From Desulfurococcales archaeon (GTDB lineage Archaea; Thermoproteota; Thermoprotei_A; Sulfolobales; NBVN01): a stretch of 6,689 nt of DNA. The stretch is from the NCBI GenBank assembly GCA_021160415.1, contig JAGHCP010000023.1:1-6689 (forward strand), written 5' to 3'. The position numbers and the translations under genes were made by a program. Positions 1 to 6,492 of the stretch are shown here, piece by piece. The notes beneath the pieces are model-generated. The model was not told where the DNA came from and ran no database searches. It saw nothing but the letters and a program-made list of their open reading frames with translations. How positions within the stretch are numbered: position 1 is the first letter of the stretch; every line of letters starts with the position of its first letter.

Positions 1-22
1 AAGGAGGGGTGGTAAGAAATGA
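1..22 (+). CDS. C-terminal end of an upstream liv gene (probably livH permease), partial
   Basis: Only the last six residues and the stop are in the window. Read from base 2, the codons give Arg-Arg-Gly-Gly-Lys-Lys and then TGA at 20-22, which overlaps the livM ATG as ATGA. A basic tail suits the cytoplasmic end of a membrane permease, and livH normally precedes livM. The GGT GGT codons double as the livM ribosome binding site, the same arrangement seen at the next two junctions, which favours this frame. The frame from base 1 (Lys-Glu-Gly-Trp, stop at 13-15) is also open, so both the reading frame and the livH identity are inferences from context. Confidence 0.45.
3..13 (+). promoter_or_regulatory. 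Shine-Dalgarno site of livM
   Basis: The purine-rich GGAGGGGTGGT contains GGAGG and GGTGG elements complementary to the archaeal 16S rRNA 3' end. GGTGG (8-12) ends 6 bases before the ATG at 19, the same distance as at livG. This supports the chosen livM start. Confidence 0.75.
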
Positions 23-1053
23 TACCCATAGATATTGTAGGATTCCTGATTTCCTGGGGCACGTTCCTCGGGATATACTCTATACTGTCCATATCGCTGA
101 ACCTTGAAGTGGGGTACACCGGGATAGCGAACTTCGGCAAGGTAGCTTTCTACGCTGTTGGGGCATACATAGCAGCTACCCTGACCACTTACGTGATGCT
201 TTGGATATACGGAGTGACTGCCCCACCCTACACAACCGAAGGGATAATTGCGCTTGGGAATATAGGCCCTAAGAACCCAGCCCTTGATGTAGGGCTCTTC
301 ATGCTCTCACTAATCCTGGGGTTCGTGGTTGGAGGCCTCGTTGGTTACCTCCTGACATATCCAACACTGAGGGTAGGGCCTGCATTCGTCGGCATAGTCC
401 TACTAAGCTTCGGAGAACTCCTGAGGATTTTCCTCCAGAACTTTGAACCAGCTGGAGGCAGCAAGGGGATCTCGGGGATACCGCACCCCTTCATATGGAT
501 ACCTGATCCGAGGATAAGATCCGGCCTCTACACCGTTATGGTGCTGGCGATACTCGCGGTGATATACGTATATGCGGAGAAAGCCCTAAACTCGCCTTTC
601 GGGAGGTTGTTGAAGGCTGTAAGGGATGATGAAGTAGCGGCCCTGTGCTTAGGGAAGCACGTCCCGAGAACTAAGGCTACCGTTCTATTCATCGGGTCAG
701 GGTTCGCAGGTATTGCTGGCGTACTGATGGCTTACTACTTAAGCTCAGTTAACCCTAATATGTTCGTCACGACGGTCACATTCAATATTTGGGGGATGGT
801 GATACTTGGCGGCATGGCTAACAATAAAGGCGCAATCGTGGGCGCCGCAATACTGACTTTCGTTGACAGGGCGCTGACGTTCGTAACTCCCAACCTGCAG
901 ATAACCGTGATAACGCCGGACTACATAAGGTGGATGATCGTAGGACTCCTAATAGTCCTCGTGCTGATGTTCCTACCTCAGGGACTGGTTCCTGAGAAAC
1001 CTGTAAAGACGCCTGCGCTTAAGGCTGTTGAGGAGGAAGGGGGTGGTGAGTGA
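19..1053 (+). CDS. livM: Branched-chain amino acid ABC transporter permease LivM
   Basis: One of the two membrane subunits that form the translocation path of a Liv/HAAT-family importer for leucine, isoleucine, valine or related compounds. The 344-residue protein shows about eight hydrophobic segments (roughly 5-27, 40-65, 90-113, 118-140, 168-187, 220-240, 255-283, 303-320). Family hallmarks are the NLEVGYTGIANFGKVAF stretch near 28-44, the cytoplasmic SPFGRLLKAVRDDEVAA segment (192-208) that corresponds to the ATPase-contacting loop, and VILGGMANNKGAIVGA (261-276). Length is normal and the C-terminus is acidic and Gly-rich. The ATG follows a strong Shine-Dalgarno site. The stop overlaps livG, so the two are co-translated. 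The exact substrate cannot be read from the sequence; HAAT relatives also carry amides, urea or aromatic acids. Confidence 0.93.
   Translation: MIPIDIVGFLISWGTFLGIYSILSISLNLEVGYTGIANFGKVAFYAVGAYIAATLTTYVMLWIYGVTAPPYTTEGIIALGNIGPKNPALDVGLFMLSLILGFVVGGLVGYLLTYPTLRVGPAFVGIVLLSFGELLRIFLQNFEPAGGSKGISGIPHPFIWIPDPRIRSGLYTVMVLAILAVIYVYAEKALNSPFGRLLKAVRDDEVAALCLGKHVPRTKATVLFIGSGFAGIAGVLMAYYLSSVNPNMFVTTVTFNIWGMVILGGMANNKGAIVGAAILTFVDRALTFVTPNLQITVITPDYIRWMIVGLLIVLVLMFLPQGLVPEKPVKTPALKAVEEEGGGE
1042..1049 (+). promoter_or_regulatory. Shine-Dalgarno site of livG inside the livM 3' end
   Basis: GGTGGTGA lies within the last codons of livM (Gly-Gly-Glu). GGTGG (1042-1046) ends 6 bases before the ATG at 1053, matching the livM spacing. 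The in-frame GTG at 1050 would be only 3 bases from the site, which argues for the ATG. Confidence 0.7.
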
Positions 1054-1811
1054 TGGGGAACATCCTTGAAGTTAAGGACGTGGCGAAGTACTTCGGCGGG
1101 GTTAAGGCCCTCGATGGTGTGTCCCTAACCGTGCCTGAGAGAGGTGTCATAGGGTTGATAGGGCCTAATGGGTCAGGCAAAACAACGCTTTTCAACGTTG
1201 TGACGGGGTTCTACGTACCTACGAGGGGTGAGGTCTGGTTCCGCGACGAAAGGATTGACGGCCTAAACCCGAATGAGGTCTACCTCAAAGGCGTTGTGAG
1301 GACTTTCCAGATACCGAGGCTGTTCAGCTCCCTCACCGTGCTTGAGAACGTGTTGCTAACGCCTCCCAGGCAGGAAGGTGAGAGCGTGCTTAAGGCACCC
1401 TTCACTAAGAAGTGGAGCGACCAGGAAGTTAGCCTTGCGAAGAAGGCGGTCACCCTACTCAGGAAGTTCGGGATGGGTGACCTAATCAATTCGAAGGTGG
1501 CCGAGCTTTCAGCAGCCCACATGAAGATGATTGAAACCATTAGGGGCTTAATGGGTGATGCGAAGCTCTACCTCCTCGACGAGCCTGCCGCAGGGGTGGC
1601 GTATGACACCGCGGTCGACCTATTCAGATTCATAAGGAAGCTCAGGGACGAGGAAGGACTCACATTCTTCATAATTGAGCACAGGTTAGAAGTTCTCATG
1701 GACTTCGTGGACTATGTCTACGTTCTCCATAACGGGAAGCTCCTAGCGGAGGGCAAACCCGACGAAGTCGTTCAAGACCCTAAGGTGATTGAGGCTTACC
1801 TGGGTGGTTGA
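1053..1811 (+). CDS. livG: Branched-chain amino acid ABC transporter ATP-binding protein LivG, with a degenerate signature motif
   Basis: Cytoplasmic ATPase that pairs with LivF to power the Liv importer. In the 252-residue protein I see Walker A GPNGSGKT (37-44), the Q-loop glutamine in RTFQIPRLF (Gln86), Walker B LYLLDEP with Asp176 and catalytic Glu177, and the switch histidine in FIIEHRLEV (His210). EPAAG and the C-terminal IEAYLGG are typical of LivG. The ABC signature is odd: LSAAH (152-156), where family members usually have a Gly-Gln pair (LSYGQ, LAYGQ, LSGGQ). The D-loop AAGVAYD also departs from the usual AAGLNP. The reading frame is intact. I chose ATG 1053, sharing one base with the livM stop, because of Shine-Dalgarno spacing; GTG 1050 would add one Met. 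livF starts 2 bases after the stop. Confidence 0.92.
   Translation: MGNILEVKDVAKYFGGVKALDGVSLTVPERGVIGLIGPNGSGKTTLFNVVTGFYVPTRGEVWFRDERIDGLNPNEVYLKGVVRTFQIPRLFSSLTVLENVLLTPPRQEGESVLKAPFTKKWSDQEVSLAKKAVTLLRKFGMGDLINSKVAELSAAHMKMIETIRGLMGDAKLYLLDEPAAGVAYDTAVDLFRFIRKLRDEEGLTFFIIEHRLEVLMDFVDYVYVLHNGKLLAEGKPDEVVQDPKVIEAYLGG
1803..1808 (+). promoter_or_regulatory. Shine-Dalgarno site of livF inside the livG 3' end
   Basis: GGTGGT forms the last two glycine codons of livG. GGTGG ends 5 bases before the ATG at 1813. This selects 1813 over the in-frame ATGs at 1789 (inside livG, no site seen) and 1825 (17 bases away). Confidence 0.7.
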
Positions 1812-1812
1812 G

Positions 1813-2541
1813 ATGGCTGCGGCGATGCTTGAATTAAGAAGTGTAACCTCGGGCTACGGGAAGATGGAGGTTCTCCACGGAGTAAACCTGACGGTGAAGG
1901 AAGGGGAGATAGTTTCGGTGCTGGGGCCTAACGGCGCAGGGAAAACAACTATGCTGAACACCGTTTTCGGCATAGCGACCCTTCATTCAGGGAAGATATT
2001 GTTCAAGGGTGAAAGGATTGACGGGCTTAAGCCCCACACCATCGTTAGGCTGGGCATAGGTTACTCACCGCAGCTCGACAACGTGTTCCCTAACCTAACC
2101 GTTGAGGACAACCTCCTCATGGGTGCTTACATGAGAGGCAGGGACCCGGAAATAAGGGACGACATTAAGGAGATGTACGATCTCTTCCCTGAAATAGCTA
2201 GGAGAAGGAACCAGAAAGCTAAGACCTTAAGCGGTGGGGAGAGGCAGATGCTCGCCGTAGCTAGGGCCTTAATGTCTAGGCCTAAGCTACTGCTACTGGA
2301 CGAACCCACCTCCGGCTTAGCACCTAAGGCAGCCTCAACCCTGATGAATAAAGTCATGGAGATCAGGGAGAGAGGGATAACGATACTCATTGTGGAGCAG
2401 AACGTGAAGAAGGCACTAAGTGTTTCTGACAGGGCCTACGTGCTGGTTAGCGGGAGGATAGTGAAGGAGGCGCCCGCTGAGGAGCTCGCTAAGGTGGAGC
2501 TCGACAAGCTCTTCTTCTCTGCCCGGGCTGAAGCAGAGTAG
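1813..2541 (+). CDS. livF: Branched-chain amino acid ABC transporter ATP-binding protein LivF
   Basis: Second cytoplasmic ATPase of the Liv importer. The 242-residue protein carries Walker A GPNGAGKT (38-45), Q-loop Gln87 in GYSPQLDNVF, a canonical signature LSGGE (139-143), and Walker B LLLLDEP with Asp163 and Glu164, followed by TSGLAP. In the switch position it has VEQN (Gln196) instead of histidine; this is normal for LivF (E. coli LivF also has VEQN) and separates it from LivG. The ATG at 1813 is preceded by GGTGGT and lies one base after the livG stop, so translation is probably coupled. It is the last gene of the plus-strand operon and is followed by a likely terminator. Length is normal for the family. 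Confidence 0.94.
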   Translation: MAAAMLELRSVTSGYGKMEVLHGVNLTVKEGEIVSVLGPNGAGKTTMLNTVFGIATLHSGKILFKGERIDGLKPHTIVRLGIGYSPQLDNVFPNLTVEDNLLMGAYMRGRDPEIRDDIKEMYDLFPEIARRRNQKAKTLSGGERQMLAVARALMSRPKLLLLDEPTSGLAPKAASTLMNKVMEIRERGITILIVEQNVKKALSVSDRAYVLVSGRIVKEAPAEELAKVELDKLFFSARAEAE

Positions 2542-2591
2542 AGGTTTTTGGTAGACGCATCAAAAACTCCTTTTCTTATTAAAAACTGAAC
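2542..2591. terminator. Convergent intergenic region, likely bidirectional terminator
   Basis: The gap between the livF stop and the peptidase stop has an inverted repeat, GTTTTTG (2544-2550) and CAAAAAC (2561-2567), around a 10-base loop. On the plus strand it is followed by the T-rich TCCTTTTCTTATT (2568-2580). On the minus strand, TTTTTAAT (2585 to 2578) lies just past the peptidase stop and a second TTTTT follows (2566 to 2562). Archaeal transcription ends at such T-runs, so each strand has its own candidate site. The hairpin is weak (A/T-rich, 7 base pairs), and the T-runs may matter more than the stem. Confidence 0.65.
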
Positions 2592-4553
2592 CTACCTGTC
2601 CTTACCGCTTCTCCCTACCCCGGATTTTATGAGGTGCTTCTCAAACCACTCAGCTATAAGCTCCAGCCTCTTAACCCTGTGCTTAGGTTTACCTGTCCTG
2701 CTGAGGTTGTGGTTCTCTTTAGGGAACAGCGCGAGCTTGGCCTCCACTCCTTTCACCTTCAGGGCTGTGAAGAGGGCGAGCGCTTGATCCATCCAACACC
2801 TGTAGTCCTCCATGGAATGGATTATCAGGGTGGGGGTCACGGCATTCTCAACATACATTAATGGGCTCTGCTTGAGGCACGGCTCAACGTCTTTCCACGG
2901 AACGCAACGAATCTGATCCTCTACGAAGTAGAACCCTATATCCGTCGTTCCGTACATCGATATCCAGTCACTTATGGATCTCTGAGTGGCTGCGGCTTTG
3001 AACCTGTCTGTGTGGGTGATGATCCAGTTAGTCATGAAGCCTCCGTAGCTCCCTCCAGTAACGCCTGCTGCTTCGCCGTCGAGCTCAGGGAACCTTTTAA
3101 TCACCTCGTCGAAGAACTCCATGAGGTCTTGGTAGTCCCTCTCCCCATACCTACCTCTTATGTCGGCGAAGCTTTCCGAGTATCCCGTGCTCCCCCTCGG
3201 ATTAGTGAACACGACGGCGAATCCCTTACCGTTCAGGGCGTGGAACTCATGTATGAAGCTCCACCCGAACTGGGTTGTTGGCCCGCCATGGATGTAGAGA
3301 ACCCAAGGAACTTTATCGCCAGTCTCCGTGTTAGGCGGGAGCATCACCCAACCGTCAAGCTCTTTGTCGTCACTTACCTTGAACCTGAAGTGCTTAGGCT
3401 TCGAAAGAGTTAATTCATTGAGTAACTCGTCGTTGAAGCTGGTTAGCTTCCTGTGTTCCCCTCCACTAAACAGGAAGAGCTCCTTAGGGTGCGTCGGGTC
3501 CATGAATGTGTAAAGGATTCTCCCATCTGCTGAGATGTCGAATTCGTCCACAGTTCCTTCTGAGGAGATTATTACCTCATGACCCTCTCCGGACGGTTTA
3601 ACGGAGTGTAACTCCACCCTCCCCTCATTATCTGCGAGGAAGTATATTCTTTCACCTACCCACCTGAATTCCTTGCAGCATGACGGAGCCCGTACGTCGG
3701 AATTCATGGTGTTCCCGACGTTTCTGTCGAGGTTCTCAGTGGCTGATACCTCCTCACCCGTGCTGGTGTCTATCACCAGCACCCGAGTGTGGCTTAGGAG
3801 GCCGTGAGGCCTTCTATGACCTAAGACAGCGAGTTTGCTCCCGTCGGGACTCCAGATGATGTCGTATGCTGTCAGGTCCTTCGCCACCGTGGTTTCTTCT
3901 CCACTTTTAAGGTTCAGTACCCTGACCTCGGAAATGTAGGGCCTTAGCTTATCAGGGGTTGCTAGGTACGCAATCCTTGAGCCGTCCGGCGACCAGGAAG
4001 CGGCAGTGACGTTAAGGTTGTCGGGCGTTAGATCCCTTACCTCACCGCTGAGTGTGTTCAGTATTTGGAGGCCTGTCCATCCCCAGTACGTGAATCCCTT
4101 ACCGTTGAACCAGATCGGTATGGTGTCTATGACCTTAACGTCTTCCTCGGGCTCGCCTTTGACGGTGATCACTAGAACGTCCTTTGAGTTAGGGCTCCAT
4201 TCGTAGGCAACCACTCCCCCCTTAAATACTTTGACTAGGTACGGCTCCGCCTCCTTAGGCCTCCAGACCCAGAACTCCTGCCCTCTCTCTCCCTCCTTTA
4301 ATGTCCTCCTTGAGAGGAAGGAGAAGGCTTTCCCGTCGGGCCTCCATTTCGGGCAGGTGTCGGAAGGCCCTGTAGTTAGCGGCTCCACCTCGCCGCTGCT
4401 TAGATCTACGTGCCAGATCCTCGAAACGTAAGTGTCCTTTTCAAGGTCCGCCTTACTTACCAGGAAAAGCGCTTTACTCCCGTCAGGGCTTAGCGTCGGG
4501 TTGGAAACTAAGGTTAACTTACTTATGTCTTCAGGCTTTAGGGGTCTCCCCAT
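2592..4553 (-). CDS. S9 family serine peptidase (acylaminoacyl-peptidase / dipeptidyl aminopeptidase type)
   Basis: Cytoplasmic serine peptidase of the prolyl oligopeptidase family that releases N-terminal acylated residues or short units from small peptides. No signal peptide is seen. The N-terminal part (about 1-385) is a beta-propeller with repeated PD40-like motifs: LSPDG (21), WRPDG (70), WSPNS (119), WSPDG (187 and 234), ISADG (340). This domain normally limits access to small substrates. The C-terminal alpha/beta-hydrolase domain (about 390-640) has the oxyanion-region HGGP (422-425), NPRGSTGY (451-458), nucleophile GGSYGG with Ser502, Asp583 in HSMEDYRC, and His615 in ENHNLSR, a complete triad. 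The 653-residue length is normal. It lies 55 bases downstream of dppC on the same strand, which fits degradation of imported peptides. No clear Shine-Dalgarno precedes the ATG; a TATA-like element about 40 bases upstream suggests a short leader. Exo- or endopeptidase preference cannot be told from sequence. Confidence 0.93.
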   Translation of the reverse strand: MGRPLKPEDISKLTLVSNPTLSPDGSKALFLVSKADLEKDTYVSRIWHVDLSSGEVEPLTTGPSDTCPKWRPDGKAFSFLSRRTLKEGERGQEFWVWRPKEAEPYLVKVFKGGVVAYEWSPNSKDVLVITVKGEPEEDVKVIDTIPIWFNGKGFTYWGWTGLQILNTLSGEVRDLTPDNLNVTAASWSPDGSRIAYLATPDKLRPYISEVRVLNLKSGEETTVAKDLTAYDIIWSPDGSKLAVLGHRRPHGLLSHTRVLVIDTSTGEEVSATENLDRNVGNTMNSDVRAPSCCKEFRWVGERIYFLADNEGRVELHSVKPSGEGHEVIISSEGTVDEFDISADGRILYTFMDPTHPKELFLFSGGEHRKLTSFNDELLNELTLSKPKHFRFKVSDDKELDGWVMLPPNTETGDKVPWVLYIHGGPTTQFGWSFIHEFHALNGKGFAVVFTNPRGSTGYSESFADIRGRYGERDYQDLMEFFDEVIKRFPELDGEAAGVTGGSYGGFMTNWIITHTDRFKAAATQRSISDWISMYGTTDIGFYFVEDQIRCVPWKDVEPCLKQSPLMYVENAVTPTLIIHSMEDYRCWMDQALALFTALKVKGVEAKLALFPKENHNLSRTGKPKHRVKRLELIAEWFEKHLIKSGVGRSGKDR

Positions 4554-4584
4554 AATGCTTGACCCGATAATGGAGGGGTTATCC

Positions 4585-4601
4585 AGCTATTAAAAATAGC
4601 T
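4585..4601 (-). promoter_or_regulatory. TATA-like palindrome upstream of the peptidase gene
   Basis: AGCTATT and AATAGCT form a perfect 7-base inverted repeat with a 3-base centre. On the minus strand it contains TTTTTAAT (4596 to 4589), close to the T-rich archaeal TATA box. A start site about 25 bases downstream would fall near 4567 and leave a leader of roughly 13 bases before the peptidase ATG. The same T-run, 8-18 bases past the dppC stop, could instead act as a terminator. Neither role is proven by sequence. Confidence 0.45.
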
Positions 4602-4608
4602 AGCTTTG

Positions 4609-5496
4609 TTAAACCCTCCCCCTTAACCTTGGATTGACGTACTCCTCTATGGCGTACCCTATTTGGGTGAAGCCCAGAACTGAAATGGTTATCATTATGC
4701 CGGGCGCCGTGATCCACCACCAAAGCCCGCTTGATAGCGCGCCTGAGGAATTCGCCCAGTAAATCATCGTCCCCCAGGACTTCTGTGTGGGGTCTCCCAG
4801 ACCTAGGAAGCTCAGGGACGCCTCAGCTATCATCGCGCCTCCTATCCTCAAAACCACGAAGGCCGTGAGGAGAGGCAGGAGTTGCGGAAGTATGTGGTGC
4901 ATCATTATTCTCCAGTTACTCACACCTATTGCTCTAGCTGCCTCGACGTATCCCCTCTCCCTTAAGCTCATGACCTGAGCCTTAACCAGGCGGGCCACGC
5001 TTGGCCATGCGAAGATCGATATAATTATGATCATGTTTATGTATCCCTGTCCCATCATAGCGGCAAGTAAGATCATGAAGGGCAGCACTGGGATTAGGAG
5101 CATGACGTCGGTGAATGAGGTGAGGACCTCGTCAACGACCCCGCCGTAGTACCCGCCGATAAGCCCTATTAACGTCCCCAGAAACACTGCTGAGATAGCC
5201 GCCGCGAATCCCACGAACAACGAGATCCTAGCACCATACACCAGCTCGCTGAATATGTCCTGGCCTACGTCGTTAGTTCCTAGGAGGTGTTTAGGGGATG
5301 GGGGTAGGAAGGAGTCGTCAACGGTTTTCCACGGGTCGTAGGGAGCTATTAGTTGGGGAGCTATCGCCATGGCTAGAGGTACGGAGAGTATGAGTAGCCC
5401 TATAAGGCCCCTCTTATTCCTAATTAGGATCTCAGCTAACACGTTCAAGACGGACTTCAGGGTCTTATACCTGGTTGTTTCGGCCCCTTCACTCAC
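4609..5496 (-). CDS. dppC: Di/oligopeptide ABC transporter permease DppC
   Basis: Membrane subunit that pairs with DppB to form the peptide channel. The 295-residue protein has a cytoplasmic N-terminus, a first hydrophobic segment near 30-50, the OppC-type periplasmic-side motif HLLGTNDVGQDIFSELVYGAR (70-90), and further hydrophobic segments near 90-117, 128-150, 153-170, 208-230 and 262-280. The EAA loop that contacts the ATPases is GYVEAARAIGVSNWRI (182-197), followed by a conserved HHILPQLLP. EASLSFLGLGDP (225-236) is another family hallmark. The start is GTG at 5496, overlapping the dppB stop as GTGA and preceded by GGGTGAGG. No dppD or dppF follows; a peptidase gene does. Relatives in archaea sometimes carry oligosaccharides, so the peptide substrate is an inference supported by the neighbouring peptidase. 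Confidence 0.93.
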   Translation of the reverse strand: MSEGAETTRYKTLKSVLNVLAEILIRNKRGLIGLLILSVPLAMAIAPQLIAPYDPWKTVDDSFLPPSPKHLLGTNDVGQDIFSELVYGARISLFVGFAAAISAVFLGTLIGLIGGYYGGVVDEVLTSFTDVMLLIPVLPFMILLAAMMGQGYINMIIIISIFAWPSVARLVKAQVMSLRERGYVEAARAIGVSNWRIMMHHILPQLLPLLTAFVVLRIGGAMIAEASLSFLGLGDPTQKSWGTMIYWANSSGALSSGLWWWITAPGIMITISVLGFTQIGYAIEEYVNPRLRGRV

Positions 5497-6473
5497 TTCA
5501 GCCTCACCCGAGGATCGATGTAGGCATACATAATCTCAACTAGGGTTACGAGGGTTAAGGTTAGGGCGGAGGTGTACACAACTATCCCGAGGAGCAGAGG
5601 GTAATCGGTCATGTAGACGGCGTCGTAGAGGAGCTTACCGACACCTGGAAGCGAGAACACTATCTCTATAAGTAAGGCACCGCTGATCGACCAGCCGAGG
5701 TCTAGGGCTAAAGCGGTAATTACGGGGAGGCTAGCAGGCCTTAACGCATGCTTAAACACTATTACCCTATTAGGCAGGCCTTTAGCCTTAGCGACATATA
5801 TGAAGTCCTCCCCTATGACATTTATCATGTTGTTCCGCATTATCATGAAGTAACCAGTAGTCATCAGCAAGGTCAACGTGAAGATAGGTAACCACAGATG
5901 AGCTAGGACGTCCTGAATGAATTCCAGTGTGCTTGAGTACGTTGCGCCGTACGTGTACGCGCCGTATAGAGGCGCCCACCCGAGGTAGTACCCAAACACT
6001 ATGAGGAGTACTAAGCCCAGCCAGAATGAAGGCATCGACCGAACGAACATCACGAAGGAAACCATGGAGGAGTCGAATTTGGAGCCCCTCCTATAAGCCG
6101 CTATCGCCCCTAAAGTGACGCCTATGAGTGCCGCAAGCACCACCGAAGTCGTAACTAAAGCTATCGTCCAGGGAAGGGCCTCCATGATTACCTTAGAGAC
6201 CGGCTGCAGACGGCTGAAGGAGAGACCCAAGTTTCCTGTCGTGAAGAACTGCCTGAGGAAGTCGACGTACTGATCCCATAAGGGCTTATCTAACCCGAAC
6301 TCCTTTATGAGTGACTCCCTAAGCTCGGCAGGTACGTTGGGATTCTCGACGAGGTAGGCGAAGGCACCTCCAGGCAGGAGCCTAGGGATAACGAAAGTTA
6401 CTGAAAGAATCACGAAGAAAACTACGACCCTTGAGACTATTTTCCTTAAAATAAAAGGAAGGATGCCTGACAT
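5493..6473 (-). CDS. dppB: Di/oligopeptide ABC transporter permease DppB
   Basis: Partner membrane subunit of DppC. The 326-residue protein begins with ILRKIVSRVVVFFVILSVTF, the usual first membrane helix, then IPRLLPGG (29-36) and an extracellular loop with LDKPLWDQYVDFL (61-73) and GNLGLSFS (80-87). Further hydrophobic segments lie near 103-125, 137-163, 195-212, 250-275 and 295-318. The EAA-like loop is DFIYVAKAKGLPNRVI (223-238) followed by KHALRPASLPV, and IEIVFSLPGVGKLLYDAV (269-286) is a strong family signature. It ends with YIDPRVRLK. The ATG lies 19 bases beyond the dppA stop and is preceded by AAGGTGG. Overlap with dppC by 4 bases shows co-translation. Confidence 0.94.
   Translation of the reverse strand: MSGILPFILRKIVSRVVVFFVILSVTFVIPRLLPGGAFAYLVENPNVPAELRESLIKEFGLDKPLWDQYVDFLRQFFTTGNLGLSFSRLQPVSKVIMEALPWTIALVTTSVVLAALIGVTLGAIAAYRRGSKFDSSMVSFVMFVRSMPSFWLGLVLLIVFGYYLGWAPLYGAYTYGATYSSTLEFIQDVLAHLWLPIFTLTLLMTTGYFMIMRNNMINVIGEDFIYVAKAKGLPNRVIVFKHALRPASLPVITALALDLGWSISGALLIEIVFSLPGVGKLLYDAVYMTDYPLLLGIVVYTSALTLTLVTLVEIMYAYIDPRVRLK
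5502..5509 (-). promoter_or_regulatory. Shine-Dalgarno site of dppC inside the dppB 3' end
   Basis: GGGTGAGG on the minus strand encodes part of the dppB Arg-Val-Arg tail. The GGTGA core ends 7 bases before the GTG at 5496 and supports this non-ATG start. Confidence 0.65.
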
Positions 6474-6482
6474 TTTAAGGAG

Positions 6483-6489
6483 CCACCTT
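6483..6489 (-). promoter_or_regulatory. Shine-Dalgarno site of dppB
   Basis: AAGGTGG on the minus strand lies in the short dppA-dppB gap and ends 9 bases before the dppB ATG, a usable distance. It supports the ATG at 6473. Confidence 0.6.
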
Positions 6490-6492
6490 GCC

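Noticed and set aside
1..15. Upstream gene ending Lys-Glu-Gly-Trp with TAA at 13-15
   Set aside because: Open but less convincing than the base-2 frame, which gives an ATGA overlap and reproduces the Gly-Gly junction pattern. Not excluded.
1050..1052. GTG start for livG
   Set aside because: It adds a single residue, sits only 3 bases from the Shine-Dalgarno core, and is followed at once by an ATG with ideal spacing.
1280..1540. 86-codon open frame on the minus strand inside livG
   Set aside because: It lies wholly opposite livG, which has clear ABC motifs across it; the translation shows no recognisable domain. A shadow frame.
1789..1812. Upstream ATG start for livF that would add eight residues
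   Set aside because: Those residues precede the normal family N-terminus, overlap the livG tail, and have no Shine-Dalgarno, while ATG 1813 has one at 5-base spacing.
2127..2390. 87-codon open frame on the minus strand inside livF
   Set aside because: Antisense to the signature and Walker B region of livF. Its Ser/Leu-rich low-complexity composition is the reverse of conserved codons.
3012..3413. 133-codon open frame on the plus strand opposite the peptidase
   Set aside because: Overlaps the catalytic domain of the S9 peptidase on the other strand; no recognisable motif and no supporting gene context. Other plus-strand frames at 2634-2861, 3328-3513, 4006-4206 and 4231-4431 were rejected for the same reason.
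4538..4723. 61-codon minus-strand frame spanning the dppC-peptidase gap
   Set aside because: Runs out of frame through the 3' end of dppC and into the start of the peptidase, with no recognisable product.
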